Assembly (NCBI GenBank): GCA_018609125.1 | Contig: JABAYF010000010.1 | Coordinates: forward strand, 34,967 to 98,966 | DNA length: 64,000 bases | Direction of reading: 5' to 3' | Source: Candidatus Nanopelagicales bacterium | Lineage (GTDB): Bacteria; Actinomycetota; Actinomycetes; S36-B12 | In this document: positions 48,077-57,319 of the stretch, in pieces | Layout: each line of letters opens with the position of its first letter | Numbering within the stretch: position 1 is the stretch's first letter | The notes under the pieces: model-generated | The model's database searches: none | Told to the model about the DNA's origin: nothing | The model's input: the letters and a program-made list of their open reading frames with translations, nothing else | Translations under genes and position numbers: made by a program

Positions 48077-51000
48077 ATGCATACGCTGCTGATTGCCAAT
48101 CGAGGAGAAATCGCGATTCGGGCGGCGCGGGCGGCCCGTGAATTGGGTGCAACATCAGTTGCGGTCTATGCCCCAGAGGATCGATCTGCCCTCCACCGGG
48201 TCATCGCGGATCGCGCCTATGAAATTGGTAAGCCAGGCCACCCGGTGCGTTCCTATCTTGATATTGCCGAGCTCCTTTCCGTAGCCGCCGAGGCTGGCGC
48301 CGATGCGATCTACCCGGGTTATGGATTCTTGTCTGAAAGCGCCCCGTTCGCTCAGGCCTGTGCAGATGCCGGTGTGACCTTCGTGGGCCCCTCACCCCAG
48401 ACGTTGCTTCTCACCGGCGACAAAGTGCGCGCCCGTGAAGCCGCCCAAGCTGCTGGCGTGCCCGTGTTGAGCGCATCGGAGCCGATCACCGACAGTCGCG
48501 ATGGCGCCCGAATCGCGGAGTCTTTGGGATTTCCCGTTTTCATCAAGGCCAGCGCAGGTGGTGGCGGACGAGGGATGCGCCGCGTCGACGATCCCAATGA
48601 ATTCGTTGCCGCCCTGGAGTCTGCGCAGCGCGAGGCTGAAGCAGCATTCGGTGATCCCACCGTCTTTTGCGAACAAGCCGTCATTCGCCCTCGACATGTA
48701 GAAATCCAGATACTGGCGGATTCGGTCGGAAACATCATCCACCTTTTCGAGCGCGACTGCTCGGTGCAGCGCCGGCACCAAAAGGTTGTCGAAATCGCGC
48801 CGGCACCGGGATTACCGCTGGAGTTACTTGATCAATTGGCCGCTCATGCGGTGGCTTTTGCTCGCAGTGTCAATTACACCTCGGCCGGAACGGTGGAGTT
48901 CTTGGTGTGGGACAGCCCTCAGGGCACCGCGGCAGGAACGGCTGCCGGTTACGGGTATGCCTTCATTGAGATGAATCCGCGCATCCAGGTGGAGCACACC
49001 GTGACCGAGGAGGTCACCGGAGTAGACCTCGTGCTTGCTCAACTTCAGATTGCAGCGGGGGCCACCCTGCCCGAACTCGGACTAACTCAACCAACGGCCA
49101 GGCCCAAGCGCACCGCGATTCAGTGTCGACTCACGACTGAAGATCCCGCTGATGGGTTTCGTCCGAGCACCGGAACGATCGCGGCCTACCGATCCCCGGG
49201 TGGTCCTGGTGTGCGTCTAGATGGCGCGACGTACACCGGTGCAGAGGTGTCGCCCTACTACGACTCGCTCCTGGTGAAGATGACCACGACCGGTGATGAT
49301 CTGGAACAGGCCGCACGTCGGGCGCGACGAGGACTTGATGAATTCAGGGTTCGCGGGGTGTCGACGAACGTTGCGTTCCTTCGAGCGCTCCTTGATGACC
49401 CTGATTTCCTTGCTGCCAAACTCAATACGGCGTTTCTTGATGACCATCCCCAACTCCTTGAGGCTGCCCAGAAGGGCCCGGGATCTGGTCTGCTGACGAA
49501 GTTGGCCGAGACAACGGTTAATCGTCCTCATGGAGTTCAGCCGATGAGCCTCATTGATGCACACCGGCGGTTGCCAGTCGTGCCGAGCGACACCACTTTT
49601 TTGGGCACCAAGGATCTTCTCCGCAGTGATGGCCCCGAAGGTCTGGCACGTTGGCTCCGCGGACGAGCGGCAGTGCCGATCACCGACACCACGCTGCGAG
49701 ATGCACATCAGTCGCTTCTGGCCACACGGTTGCGCACCATTGACCTTGTGGCGGGTGCGCGGGCCACGGCCGGCCTGCTGCCCGAATTGGTTTCGTTGGA
49801 ATGCTGGGGTGGAGCAACCTTCGATGTGTCTCTTCGGTTTTTGCGCGAGGACCCCTGGAATCGGCTGGAGCAACTTCGTGTAGCAGCGCCACATGTGGCC
49901 CTACAAATGTTGGTTCGCGGTCGAAACCTGTTGGGCTACGCCCCTTATCCGCGGGAGGTTATCGCTGAATTCGTAACCGAAGCCGTAGCGACCGGTATTG
50001 ATATTTTGCGAGTATTCGATGCTCTCAACGATGTGAATCAGATGCGCGATGTGATTTTCACAATCCGCGATGCAGGGGCTTTCGCTGAGGGTGCGATCTG
50101 CTACACCGGCGATGTTGTTGACCCACGCGAAACTACCTACACGTTGGATTATTACCTGCGAGTGGCTGATGCTCTCGTGGCTGCCGGAGTGCATGGTCTG
50201 GTGATTAAGGATATGGCCGGCCTCTTGCGGGCTCCCGCTGCTCGTGTTCTCATCACCGCACTGCGTGAGCGCTTCGATGTTCCCGTCCGATTGCATTCCC
50301 ATGACACCGCAGGCGGGCAGATGGCCACCTATCTCGCGGCCGCGGGCGCCGGGGTCGATGGCCTAGATTGCGCGAGCGGTCCGCTGGCTTCCGGTGGTAG
50401 TCAACCCAGCATGGGAGCCCTCGTCGCCGCACTGGCGCACACCGACCGAGACACCGGGTTGGACCTACCGCGTGTGCTGGCTCTGGAGCCCTACTGGGAT
50501 GCAATCCGAGATACGTACCAACCCTTTGAGGCAGGTCAGCGATCACCGTCGACGCGTGTCTATCGCCACGAAATTCCCGGTGGCCAGTTATCGAATCTGC
50601 GTGCCCAGGCTGAGGCCATGGGCCTCGGCGAGCGTTTTGGCGAAGTCTTGGATGCCTATGCCGAAGCCAACATCGTGCTGGGTCGGCCAGTTAAGGTCAC
50701 GCCGTCATCGAAGGTCGTGGGCGATCTTGCCCTGTGGATGGTGACCTCGGGCGTCTCGCAGGAGGAGTTGCTCGCTGACGGCCAGCGCTACGACCTGCCA
50801 GCCTCGGTCGTGGCCTACCTACACGGTCAACTCGGTACACCAGCAGGTGGCTTCGTTGAGCCGTTCACCTCGGCGGTGACCAGGGCGCGACCACTACCGG
50901 CAGCGCCCACTGTCGATCCTGAAGACCTGTCACTGCTGTCGCGCGCCGGCACCGATGCTGTGGCCCGACGGCGAGCACTGTCACGGTTAATGCTGCCCAC

Positions 51001-51490
51001 CGAGGCAGCCGGTCTCGTGGTGTCGGAAGAAACCTACGGCGACGTGTCGGTGTTGCCCACACTGCCATTCCTCTACGGCCTGAAAACTGGTGTGGTGGAG
51101 CGCATTGAAGTATCTGAGGGGCAAACGTGGTTTGTCGAGCTTGATGTGATCGGCGATGTGGACGACACCGGTTACCGTCGGGTTCACCTGTGGGCCAATG
51201 GGCAACCTTGGGCGCTACGCGTACTTGATACTTCTGTCACCGGTACACGTGTAGCTCGACCTCGCGTCGATGCGGCAAATCCTCGCCAGGTTGGTGCGAG
51301 CGTTCCTGGCGTCATCACCATGCTCTGCGCCACCGGTGACGAGGTCGCCATCGGCGACCGGTTGGCGGTGATTGAGGCGATGAAGATGGAGTCGGTGGTC
51401 ACGGCAATCACGGCGGGTACCGTTTTGGCAACTCACGCGGTGTCGGGCGACCAAGTTGATGCTGGCGAGATGGTGGCAGAGTTAGGTTGA
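48077..51490 (+). CDS. pyc: Pyruvate carboxylase
   Basis: Biotin enzyme of 1137 aa making oxaloacetate from pyruvate and bicarbonate. Biotin carboxylase first (~1-450; LIANRGEIAIRAARAARELG, KASAGGGGRGMR, EMNPRIQVEHTVTE), then the carboxyltransferase barrel (~530-1000; TDTTLRDAHQSLLATR, LHSHDTAGGQMATYLAA), then the biotinyl domain with EAMKMES about 35 residues from the end. It is complete. Bicarbonate supply could come from the SbtA-like transporter. The next gene overlaps its stop by one base. Confidence 0.96.
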   Translation: MHTLLIANRGEIAIRAARAARELGATSVAVYAPEDRSALHRVIADRAYEIGKPGHPVRSYLDIAELLSVAAEAGADAIYPGYGFLSESAPFAQACADAGVTFVGPSPQTLLLTGDKVRAREAAQAAGVPVLSASEPITDSRDGARIAESLGFPVFIKASAGGGGRGMRRVDDPNEFVAALESAQREAEAAFGDPTVFCEQAVIRPRHVEIQILADSVGNIIHLFERDCSVQRRHQKVVEIAPAPGLPLELLDQLAAHAVAFARSVNYTSAGTVEFLVWDSPQGTAAGTAAGYGYAFIEMNPRIQVEHTVTEEVTGVDLVLAQLQIAAGATLPELGLTQPTARPKRTAIQCRLTTEDPADGFRPSTGTIAAYRSPGGPGVRLDGATYTGAEVSPYYDSLLVKMTTTGDDLEQAARRARRGLDEFRVRGVSTNVAFLRALLDDPDFLAAKLNTAFLDDHPQLLEAAQKGPGSGLLTKLAETTVNRPHGVQPMSLIDAHRRLPVVPSDTTFLGTKDLLRSDGPEGLARWLRGRAAVPITDTTLRDAHQSLLATRLRTIDLVAGARATAGLLPELVSLECWGGATFDVSLRFLREDPWNRLEQLRVAAPHVALQMLVRGRNLLGYAPYPREVIAEFVTEAVATGIDILRVFDALNDVNQMRDVIFTIRDAGAFAEGAICYTGDVVDPRETTYTLDYYLRVADALVAAGVHGLVIKDMAGLLRAPAARVLITALRERFDVPVRLHSHDTAGGQMATYLAAAGAGVDGLDCASGPLASGGSQPSMGALVAALAHTDRDTGLDLPRVLALEPYWDAIRDTYQPFEAGQRSPSTRVYRHEIPGGQLSNLRAQAEAMGLGERFGEVLDAYAEANIVLGRPVKVTPSSKVVGDLALWMVTSGVSQEELLADGQRYDLPASVVAYLHGQLGTPAGGFVEPFTSAVTRARPLPAAPTVDPEDLSLLSRAGTDAVARRRALSRLMLPTEAAGLVVSEETYGDVSVLPTLPFLYGLKTGVVERIEVSEGQTWFVELDVIGDVDDTGYRRVHLWANGQPWALRVLDTSVTGTRVARPRVDAANPRQVGASVPGVITMLCATGDEVAIGDRLAVIEAMKMESVVTAITAGTVLATHAVSGDQVDAGEMVAELG

Positions 51491-54012
51491 TGAACGTGTC
51501 TGTCCTTCGCCATCTAGCCCGAACACCGAATCTACTGGTGTGCTGTGATTATGACGGCACGTTGGCTCCGCTGGTTGACGACCCGGCCAAAGCCTTCCCG
51601 CTCGACCAGGCAATCAACGGTCTACGCGCGTTATCACAACTGCCCAGCACTACGGCTGCGGTTGTCTCCGGCCGTGCGCTTCGAGACCTGGCAGCGCTAT
51701 CTCGCTTACCAGCAGAGATTCACCTGGTGGGCAGTCACGGGTCAGAATTCGACCTGGACTTCGCTCGCGATCTCGACCCAGACCAGGACCGATTATTGGC
51801 AGCGGCGGCAGACGTCGCACGGCACATCATCGAAGATGCTGACGGGGCGCACCTGGAGACGAAGCCGGCCAGCGTTGCGGTCCACGTTCGACGCATGAAT
51901 GAAGCGGCTGGTGATGCACTGTTGCAGCGGGTGGTCGCTCGGGCTGAAGAAATGCCCGGCCTTCTCATTCGCCATGGCAAGCGTGTGATCGAGTTGAGCG
52001 TGGTTCATTCCAATAAGGCCGATGCGGTTAATCTATTGCGTCATCGACTCGGTGTGAGCGCTGTTCTCTTCATCGGCGACGACGTCACCGACGAAAGTGC
52101 TTTCGCTGCACTGGCTGGACCAGACCTGGGCGTCAAAGTGGGGCCTGGCGACACGCTGGCCACGATGCGGGTAGCCGACCCGCAAGCGGTCGCGGAGCTC
52201 TTGGCTGAGCTGTTGGCTGAACGCCAGCGCTGGCTTCTCGGTGGCCATGCGCACCCGATTGAGGATTACACCCTGCTCGCTGATGGCCGCACCGCGGCAC
52301 TGCTATCGGATCGGGGATCCATCGACTGGATGTGCGCGCCGGACCCGGATTCACCCGCCCTGTTCGCAGCGCTGCTCGGCGACAACACCTCGGGCTTCTT
52401 CTCCGTTTCCTCCCTGGATGGTCAGCCGCCACTGTCTACCGCCTATGTGCCGGGCACCATGATGGCTCGCACGCGGTGGGCCGGGGTTTCGGTCACCGAC
52501 TATCTCGAGGGCGGCCCTCACCTGCCAGAGTCGCCGACCTGCTCGGTGCGGCTGGTGCGCGTCATAACTGGTCGAACACCAGTCCGGGTGGTGTTTGCGC
52601 CTCGCCCGCAATTTAGTGCCGTGCCCGTCTCGCTGCGTGCGGAGCCAGACGGGATAGTCGTGCAGGGGGCCTCTGATGGCATCTGCCTGCGCGCACCCGG
52701 GGTTGACTGGACAATTACCGACGAGTTTGGCGGCCAGGTGGCAACCGCTGTTGTCGATGCGTCTGAAGCCGACGTATGGCTTGAATTGCGCTACGGGTGC
52801 GATGACTTAGCCGACGACGATGCTGCGGCGCGGCAACCCCTGGTTGCGGAATCGTGGCAGCGGTGGGCCGCAAACCTGGTGTTGCCCGGTGTTGATCCAG
52901 ATTGGGAGGAGCGATCCGCACTCACCCTTAAAGCGCTGTGCTTCGCCGCAACGGGTGGAATCTTGGCTGCGGCCACCACCAGTTTGCCCGAGGGAATAGG
53001 CGGCATTCGCAACTGGGACTACCGCTATGTGTGGGTCCGCGACGCGGCGCTGACGGCGCGCGCACTCGTGGATGCCGACTCTACCGATGAAGCCGAGGCA
53101 TTTATTGAATGGCTGCACGGTGTTGTGGCAGCCTCGTCGAGCCCAGAGCGGCTCCACCCGCTCTACACCGTCTATGGAACGCAGTTGGGCCCAGAAGCCG
53201 TGCTTGATCACCTACCGGGATATGCCGGGAGCCGCCCGGTTCGCGTCGGCAATGCTGCCCAGGGACAGGTACAACTCGATGTATTTGGGCCGGTCGTGGC
53301 ACTCATTGACGAACTCAGCGCAAGGCGTGGCTACGTGACAGATGACGAGTGGCAGTTGGTTCTTGATTGCGTTGAAGCGGTGACGCATCGGTGGCAAGAG
53401 CCAGACCATGGAATCTGGGAAATTCGTGATTATCCTCGCCACCATGTGCACTCGCGCATGATGTGTTGGCTGGCCATTGACCGTGGTATCCGCATTGCCC
53501 AGGCTCGGGGATGGTCAGTGCCAGAATGGCAAGAACTTTCTGACGCGCTCGTTGCTGACATCGAACAAAACGGCTTCGATGTAGAACTCGACTCCTATGT
53601 TTGTGCGTATGACAGAAGAGAAGCAGATGCGGCTGTGCTGCACGGGATTGCCGAGGGCTACCCGGCGTCAACTGAGAGAATCCTCGGTACAATCGCATTC
53701 ATTGAGTCTCAACTTCGACGCTCAGGTGGCGTGTACAGATACCGCTATGACGATGGACTTCCCGGCGGTGAGGGGGCCATGCATATTTGCGGCGCGTGGC
53801 TGGCGGCCGCATACGTGCGGGTGGGTCAGATCGACAACGCGCGTCAGATGCTGGCGGCGATGAACAGTGCTTCTGGTAAGACGAATCTTTTGCCCGAGCA
53901 GGTGGAGCCTGCCACCGGGCAAGGGTTGGGCAATCATCCGCAGGCCTACTCACACCTGGGAGCGTTGATGGTCGCGCGGGCCATTGTGTCCCATGGGCCC
54001 AACCGTGGTTGA
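51490..54012 (+). CDS. Trehalose-6-phosphate phosphatase / GH15 glycoside hydrolase fusion
   Basis: Two-domain protein of 840 aa. The HAD-type OtsB domain (~1-245) has CCDYDGTLAPLVDD, a VVSGR segment and IGDDVTDESAF and makes trehalose. The GH15 domain (~255-835) starts PIEDYTLLADGRTAALLSDRGSIDWMC, has the acid Glu in DHGIWEIRD and the base Glu in NLLPEQV; mycobacterial GH15 enzymes of this type are trehalases. One polypeptide may thus both make and break trehalose, or the GH15 half may act on other glucans. The start ATG shares a base with the pyc stop. The P450 gene overlaps its end by 20 nt. Confidence 0.88.
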   Translation: MNVSVLRHLARTPNLLVCCDYDGTLAPLVDDPAKAFPLDQAINGLRALSQLPSTTAAVVSGRALRDLAALSRLPAEIHLVGSHGSEFDLDFARDLDPDQDRLLAAAADVARHIIEDADGAHLETKPASVAVHVRRMNEAAGDALLQRVVARAEEMPGLLIRHGKRVIELSVVHSNKADAVNLLRHRLGVSAVLFIGDDVTDESAFAALAGPDLGVKVGPGDTLATMRVADPQAVAELLAELLAERQRWLLGGHAHPIEDYTLLADGRTAALLSDRGSIDWMCAPDPDSPALFAALLGDNTSGFFSVSSLDGQPPLSTAYVPGTMMARTRWAGVSVTDYLEGGPHLPESPTCSVRLVRVITGRTPVRVVFAPRPQFSAVPVSLRAEPDGIVVQGASDGICLRAPGVDWTITDEFGGQVATAVVDASEADVWLELRYGCDDLADDDAAARQPLVAESWQRWAANLVLPGVDPDWEERSALTLKALCFAATGGILAAATTSLPEGIGGIRNWDYRYVWVRDAALTARALVDADSTDEAEAFIEWLHGVVAASSSPERLHPLYTVYGTQLGPEAVLDHLPGYAGSRPVRVGNAAQGQVQLDVFGPVVALIDELSARRGYVTDDEWQLVLDCVEAVTHRWQEPDHGIWEIRDYPRHHVHSRMMCWLAIDRGIRIAQARGWSVPEWQELSDALVADIEQNGFDVELDSYVCAYDRREADAAVLHGIAEGYPASTERILGTIAFIESQLRRSGGVYRYRYDDGLPGGEGAMHICGAWLAAAYVRVGQIDNARQMLAAMNSASGKTNLLPEQVEPATGQGLGNHPQAYSHLGALMVARAIVSHGPNRG

Positions 54013-55429
54013 CGAAACAACCTCTGGTCGCAGCGCGTCAATCCGTCAGCGGGATTTTCCGCAACAATCCTTCCTCGGTACTCCAGCCACCGCGCCCGGG
54101 CCAACCGGACTCGGCATGCTTCGGGATCTAGGTCGAATTAGGGCAAACCCGCTGCAGTACCTGGTTAATATGACCGACACGTACGGTCCGATTGTGCAGT
54201 TCCCGATTCCGCGGCCACCGACCTACCTGGTCAGTGATGCGGCTGCAGCACGGCATGTGCTCATGTCGTCTCCGCGTGCCTATAGCAAAAACACCATCCA
54301 GTATTCCGCGCTATCCTTGATCACCGGGACCGGATTGCTCACCAGTGATGCTGACGTGTGGCGGCGGCAGCGCCGACTGGTTCAACCGGCCTTTCACACC
54401 GGCGCGGTCAACGCGGTGGTCGGACATGTCGTTGATGCGCTGGACCGCTTGCAGCCTGTGTGGCAGAGCCTGCCCACGGATGGCGGGATCGTTGACCTCG
54501 ATGAGGTCCTCATGCGCTCAACACTGGAAATTGTGGGCGCCTCACTCTTTGGAACGGACCTGACCGCCGCCGCCGATCGTTTATCGCGCGCAACCCTTCG
54601 AGCCCTCGACGTGGTCGTGGCTCGAGCCAGAGTGCCGATTAGTCCGCCAGCGTGGATGCCAACACCGGGCAACCGAAGGTTGCGCACCGCGGTGGCGGAA
54701 TTGGATGAGGCTGTCGGTGCAATCTTGCAGGGACGCGCGGATTCAAAAAGCGCACAGGGTGACATGTTGGATCTGCTGCTGGCTGAAGATGACCAGGGTG
54801 ACCAGCTTGCTCCACTGGAGATCCGTAACCAGATCGTCACCTTTATCGTGGCCGGTCATGAAACAGTGGCCAGCGCGCTGGCCTGGGTGATGTGGCTGAC
54901 GGCCACCCACCAGGATGTGCAAGATCGATTGCGGGCCGAGGCCGATGAGCTGCTCGGTGCTGAACCGATGTCGATGGAATCCCTCGCCCGTCTGCCCTAC
55001 ACCCGCGCGGTCTTTGACGAGGCGATGCGGCTTTACCCTCCGGCCTGGTTGATTACGCGACGGGCACTAGCAGATGATGTTCTGGCGGGCCGATCAATTC
55101 CGGCGGGAGCCTTGATCGTGACCAGTCCGTACCTGGTACATCGAGATCCGGCCGTCTGGTCGCAGCCGAATGAGTTCTGCCCGGAGCGATTCTTCAACGT
55201 CGATACGCGAGCAGGCGCTGGGGCGCAACACTTCTGGCCGTTTGGGGCCGGGCCTCGAATGTGCATCGGTCGGGAATTTGCCTACGTCGAGGGAGTGCTA
55301 CTGCTGGCCGGTCTGGCGCGCCGCGTCACCTGGACGACTCCGACCAGAAGTCACGCGCCACAACCGGAACCGCTGGTGACGATTCGCCCGCGCGGGGGAG
55401 TACCCCTCGTCGTTAGCCGCCGCGATTGA
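53993..55429 (+). CDS. Cytochrome P450, CYP175A1-like (possible carotenoid hydroxylase)
   Basis: P450 of 478 aa. Oxygen-binding I-helix AGHETVAS, ExxR as EAMR and the heme loop FGAGPRMCIG with C424 are intact. The stretches AGHETVASALAW, RLYPPAW, YSALSLITGTGLLTSD and TIRPRGGVP resemble what I recall of CYP175A1, the beta-carotene 3-hydroxylase of Thermus. That would match a carotenoid antenna for the rhodopsin. Other bacterial P450s share parts of this pattern, so the substrate remains open. ATG 53993 (or GTG 53984) lies inside the otsB-GH15 end. No redox partner gene is nearby. Confidence 0.8.
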   Translation: MGPTVVDETTSGRSASIRQRDFPQQSFLGTPATAPGPTGLGMLRDLGRIRANPLQYLVNMTDTYGPIVQFPIPRPPTYLVSDAAAARHVLMSSPRAYSKNTIQYSALSLITGTGLLTSDADVWRRQRRLVQPAFHTGAVNAVVGHVVDALDRLQPVWQSLPTDGGIVDLDEVLMRSTLEIVGASLFGTDLTAAADRLSRATLRALDVVVARARVPISPPAWMPTPGNRRLRTAVAELDEAVGAILQGRADSKSAQGDMLDLLLAEDDQGDQLAPLEIRNQIVTFIVAGHETVASALAWVMWLTATHQDVQDRLRAEADELLGAEPMSMESLARLPYTRAVFDEAMRLYPPAWLITRRALADDVLAGRSIPAGALIVTSPYLVHRDPAVWSQPNEFCPERFFNVDTRAGAGAQHFWPFGAGPRMCIGREFAYVEGVLLLAGLARRVTWTTPTRSHAPQPEPLVTIRPRGGVPLVVSRRD

Positions 55430-55862
55430 CATAGTCGAGTAGGGCATTCTTTTCGTCTTCCAGCAGCGACAGTCGCGCTTTCACGATGTCGCCGATGCTG
55501 ACGATGCCCAGCAGTGCACCATCGGCGACCACGGGCACATGGCGCACCCGCTGCTCGGTCATCAATGCCATCACATCATCAACGTGGGTGTCCGGCGTCG
55601 CGACAGCAACATCTACGGTCATGATCGCAGAAATCGGTTTGGGGCGGACGCCGCCGCTGGTGCCCGCATCGGGATCGGCGGCCATGGCCCGAACGACATC
55701 GCGCTCGGACACGATGCCATCAACATGAGTGCCGTCATGGGACACGACAACGGCCCCTATGTGGTGTTCAGCGAGAACATTGAGCAGCGTGACAACGAGA
55801 TCGTCTGGCGCAACGGTGACCACCGTGGAACCTTTGGAATTAAGAATGTGTGAGATCAACAT
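55413..55862 (-). CDS. Two-CBS-domain protein
   Basis: Protein of 149 aa made of two CBS motifs (~7-65 and ~75-140; GAVVVSHDGTHVDGIVSERDVVRA and RVRHVPVVADGALLGIVSIGDIVKA). CBS pairs bind adenosyl nucleotides and control partner proteins; no partner domain is present here. GGAGG lies 6 nt before ATG 55862. It ends 17 bp inside the convergent P450 gene. It resembles the dormancy-regulon CBS proteins of mycobacteria, which is only a similarity in size. Confidence 0.88.
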   Translation of the reverse strand: MLISHILNSKGSTVVTVAPDDLVVTLLNVLAEHHIGAVVVSHDGTHVDGIVSERDVVRAMAADPDAGTSGGVRPKPISAIMTVDVAVATPDTHVDDVMALMTEQRVRHVPVVADGALLGIVSIGDIVKARLSLLEDEKNALLDYVNRGG

Positions 55863-56030
55863 GACCGGCCTCCAATAATGCAGGGGTGTTGCTCTTGCAT
55901 CTATCGTGATAGGTCAGGGGAGGGGTTGTCTAGGAAGAAGACAAAAAAGGCACCTTCACCACCACTTTGTGACCTTCGATGTAGAGGTCAACGCAGCGGT
56001 TTGGATGTGGCGGTCTGGACGTGGCGTTGA

Positions 56031-56810
56031 CTAGCCGCGCCACATGAGAGAGAGCACCCGGTCGTGGAGGCGGCCGTTGGTGGTGAGAGCGCTGTTCGCG
56101 GGGTAGGCGCCGTCGAAACCCGTTATTTTTCCCCCAGCCTCGTTCACGATGGGCACCAGAGCGGCAAAATCCCACAGCTTGAGTTCGGGCTCGGCGGCGA
56201 TATCGACGGCCCCCTCAGCCACGAGGAGATGTGACCAGAAGTCTCCGTATGCGCGAAATCGCCACACCGAAGCGGTGAGTGCGGCCCAGGCTTCCGGTGG
56301 CCAGCCCACGTCATCGCTCACGCTCAGGGACGCATCTGTGATGTGTTCGATGGTGCTTACCGCTAACCGACGGTTCTCGCTGTCTTCGGGGCCTTTGGAC
56401 CAGGCGCCCTGATTTAGTGCGGCCCACCATCGCCGACCCAGTGCCGGAGCTGAAACGACGCCGACAGCGATGTCCTCATCGACGGTCAGGGCGATCAGCG
56501 TCGCCCACACCGGGACGCCGCGGACGTAGTTCTTAGTTCCGTCGATCGGATCGATGATCCATCGCCGTCCGGTACCGGGGTCACCGCCGAGTTCTTCACC
56601 CACCACGTAGTCATTGGGGCGCTGCTGGCCCAAAACGCTGCGGATGTGTTCTTCAACTTCACGATCTGCCTCGGTCACCGGCGTGTCATCGGCCTTGGTC
56701 TGCACCTGCAGGGTGCGAGAGCGAAAGTGGGCCAGGGTGATTGCATCGGCTTCATCAGCGAGGGACAGGGCAAGGTCGAGATCGGCTCGCGTCGAGCCTG
56801 TTTCGGACAT
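56031..56810 (-). CDS. hisN: Histidinol-phosphatase / inositol-monophosphatase family (HisN type)
   Basis: Metal-dependent phosphatase of 259 aa. The IMPase motifs are complete: GEELGG, WIIDPIDGTKNYVRGVPVWAT and LKLWDFAALVPIVNEAGG. Actinobacterial HisN supplies the histidinol-phosphatase step of histidine synthesis; SuhB-like inositol or sulfate-nucleotide phosphatase (CysQ) functions are the alternatives. ATG 56810 lies 6 nt after a TACCGT box, and a divergent leaderless gene starts 39 bp away. Confidence 0.85.
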   Translation of the reverse strand: MSETGSTRADLDLALSLADEADAITLAHFRSRTLQVQTKADDTPVTEADREVEEHIRSVLGQQRPNDYVVGEELGGDPGTGRRWIIDPIDGTKNYVRGVPVWATLIALTVDEDIAVGVVSAPALGRRWWAALNQGAWSKGPEDSENRRLAVSTIEHITDASLSVSDDVGWPPEAWAALTASVWRFRAYGDFWSHLLVAEGAVDIAAEPELKLWDFAALVPIVNEAGGKITGFDGAYPANSALTTNGRLHDRVLSLMWRG

Positions 56811-56816
56811 GGCTGC

Positions 56817-56822
56817 ACGGTA
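56817..56822 (-). promoter_or_regulatory. -10 box TACCGT of hisN (leaderless)
   Basis: TACCGT on the minus strand ends 6 nt before ATG 56810. Its -35 region would overlap the opposing promoter of the 56849 gene. Confidence 0.5.
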
Positions 56823-56835
56823 GCGAAGCGTCGCG

Positions 56836-56841
56836 TACGGT
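56836..56841 (+). promoter_or_regulatory. -10 box TACGGT of the 56849 gene (leaderless)
   Basis: TACGGT ends 7 nt before GTG 56849 and faces the hisN -10 box only 13 bp away. Confidence 0.5.
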
Positions 56842-56848
56842 ATGCATT

Positions 56849-57319
56849 GTGCCCGACTTTATCTTCGGATTGCCCACCCACGTTCTCGTCGTGCATTCGG
56901 CGGTGGTGCTGGTTCCCCTCACAGCGGTAGCGGCCATCGTCATGGCGGTGTCGGCACGGGTGTCGGTGCGGTTCGGGCCGGCGATTGCTGCTGTCGCGGT
57001 CGCGGGGCTGCTGGGCAGCGTCGCTTCTCGCTTGACGGGTCCAGAACTCGCCCTCTCCGTTGGGGTTAGCGAGGACCACCACAACGCGGGAAATCTACTG
57101 CCGTTTTTTTCTGCTGCATTAACCATCGCGGTCATCGCGCTGTGGCTTATTGATCGCCGATCCAGTGGATCGCGGTCGCTGGGCACGTCCATCCTCGCCG
57201 TAGTGGTTGTCACGGTTGCGATCCTTGCTGCAGGGTGGACGGTTCGCACCGGTCACACCGGAAGTGAGCAGGTCTGGCAGGGAATCGCCGAACAGGCTAT
57301 GTCAGCTCCTCGGGGCTAA
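56849..57319 (+). CDS. DUF2231-like membrane protein
   Basis: Protein of 156 aa with four hydrophobic helices. The start GLPTHVLVVHSAVVLVPLTA with a His in the first helix, an EDHHNAGNL loop and WTVRTGHTGSEQVW at the end resemble the DUF2231 family, whose His-rich pattern suggests a heme or metal site. The GTG start is fixed by the -10 box 7 nt upstream; a leaderless GTG is uncommon but known in Actinomycetota. It overlaps the rsgA end by 23 bp, tail to tail. Confidence 0.72.
   Translation: MPDFIFGLPTHVLVVHSAVVLVPLTAVAAIVMAVSARVSVRFGPAIAAVAVAGLLGSVASRLTGPELALSVGVSEDHHNAGNLLPFFSAALTIAVIALWLIDRRSSGSRSLGTSILAVVVVTVAILAAGWTVRTGHTGSEQVWQGIAEQAMSAPRG

Noticed and set aside
55863-56030. Possible gene between the CBS and HisN genes
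   Set aside because: Only an in-frame tail with no start or ribosome site is present; the 168-bp gap appears non-coding.
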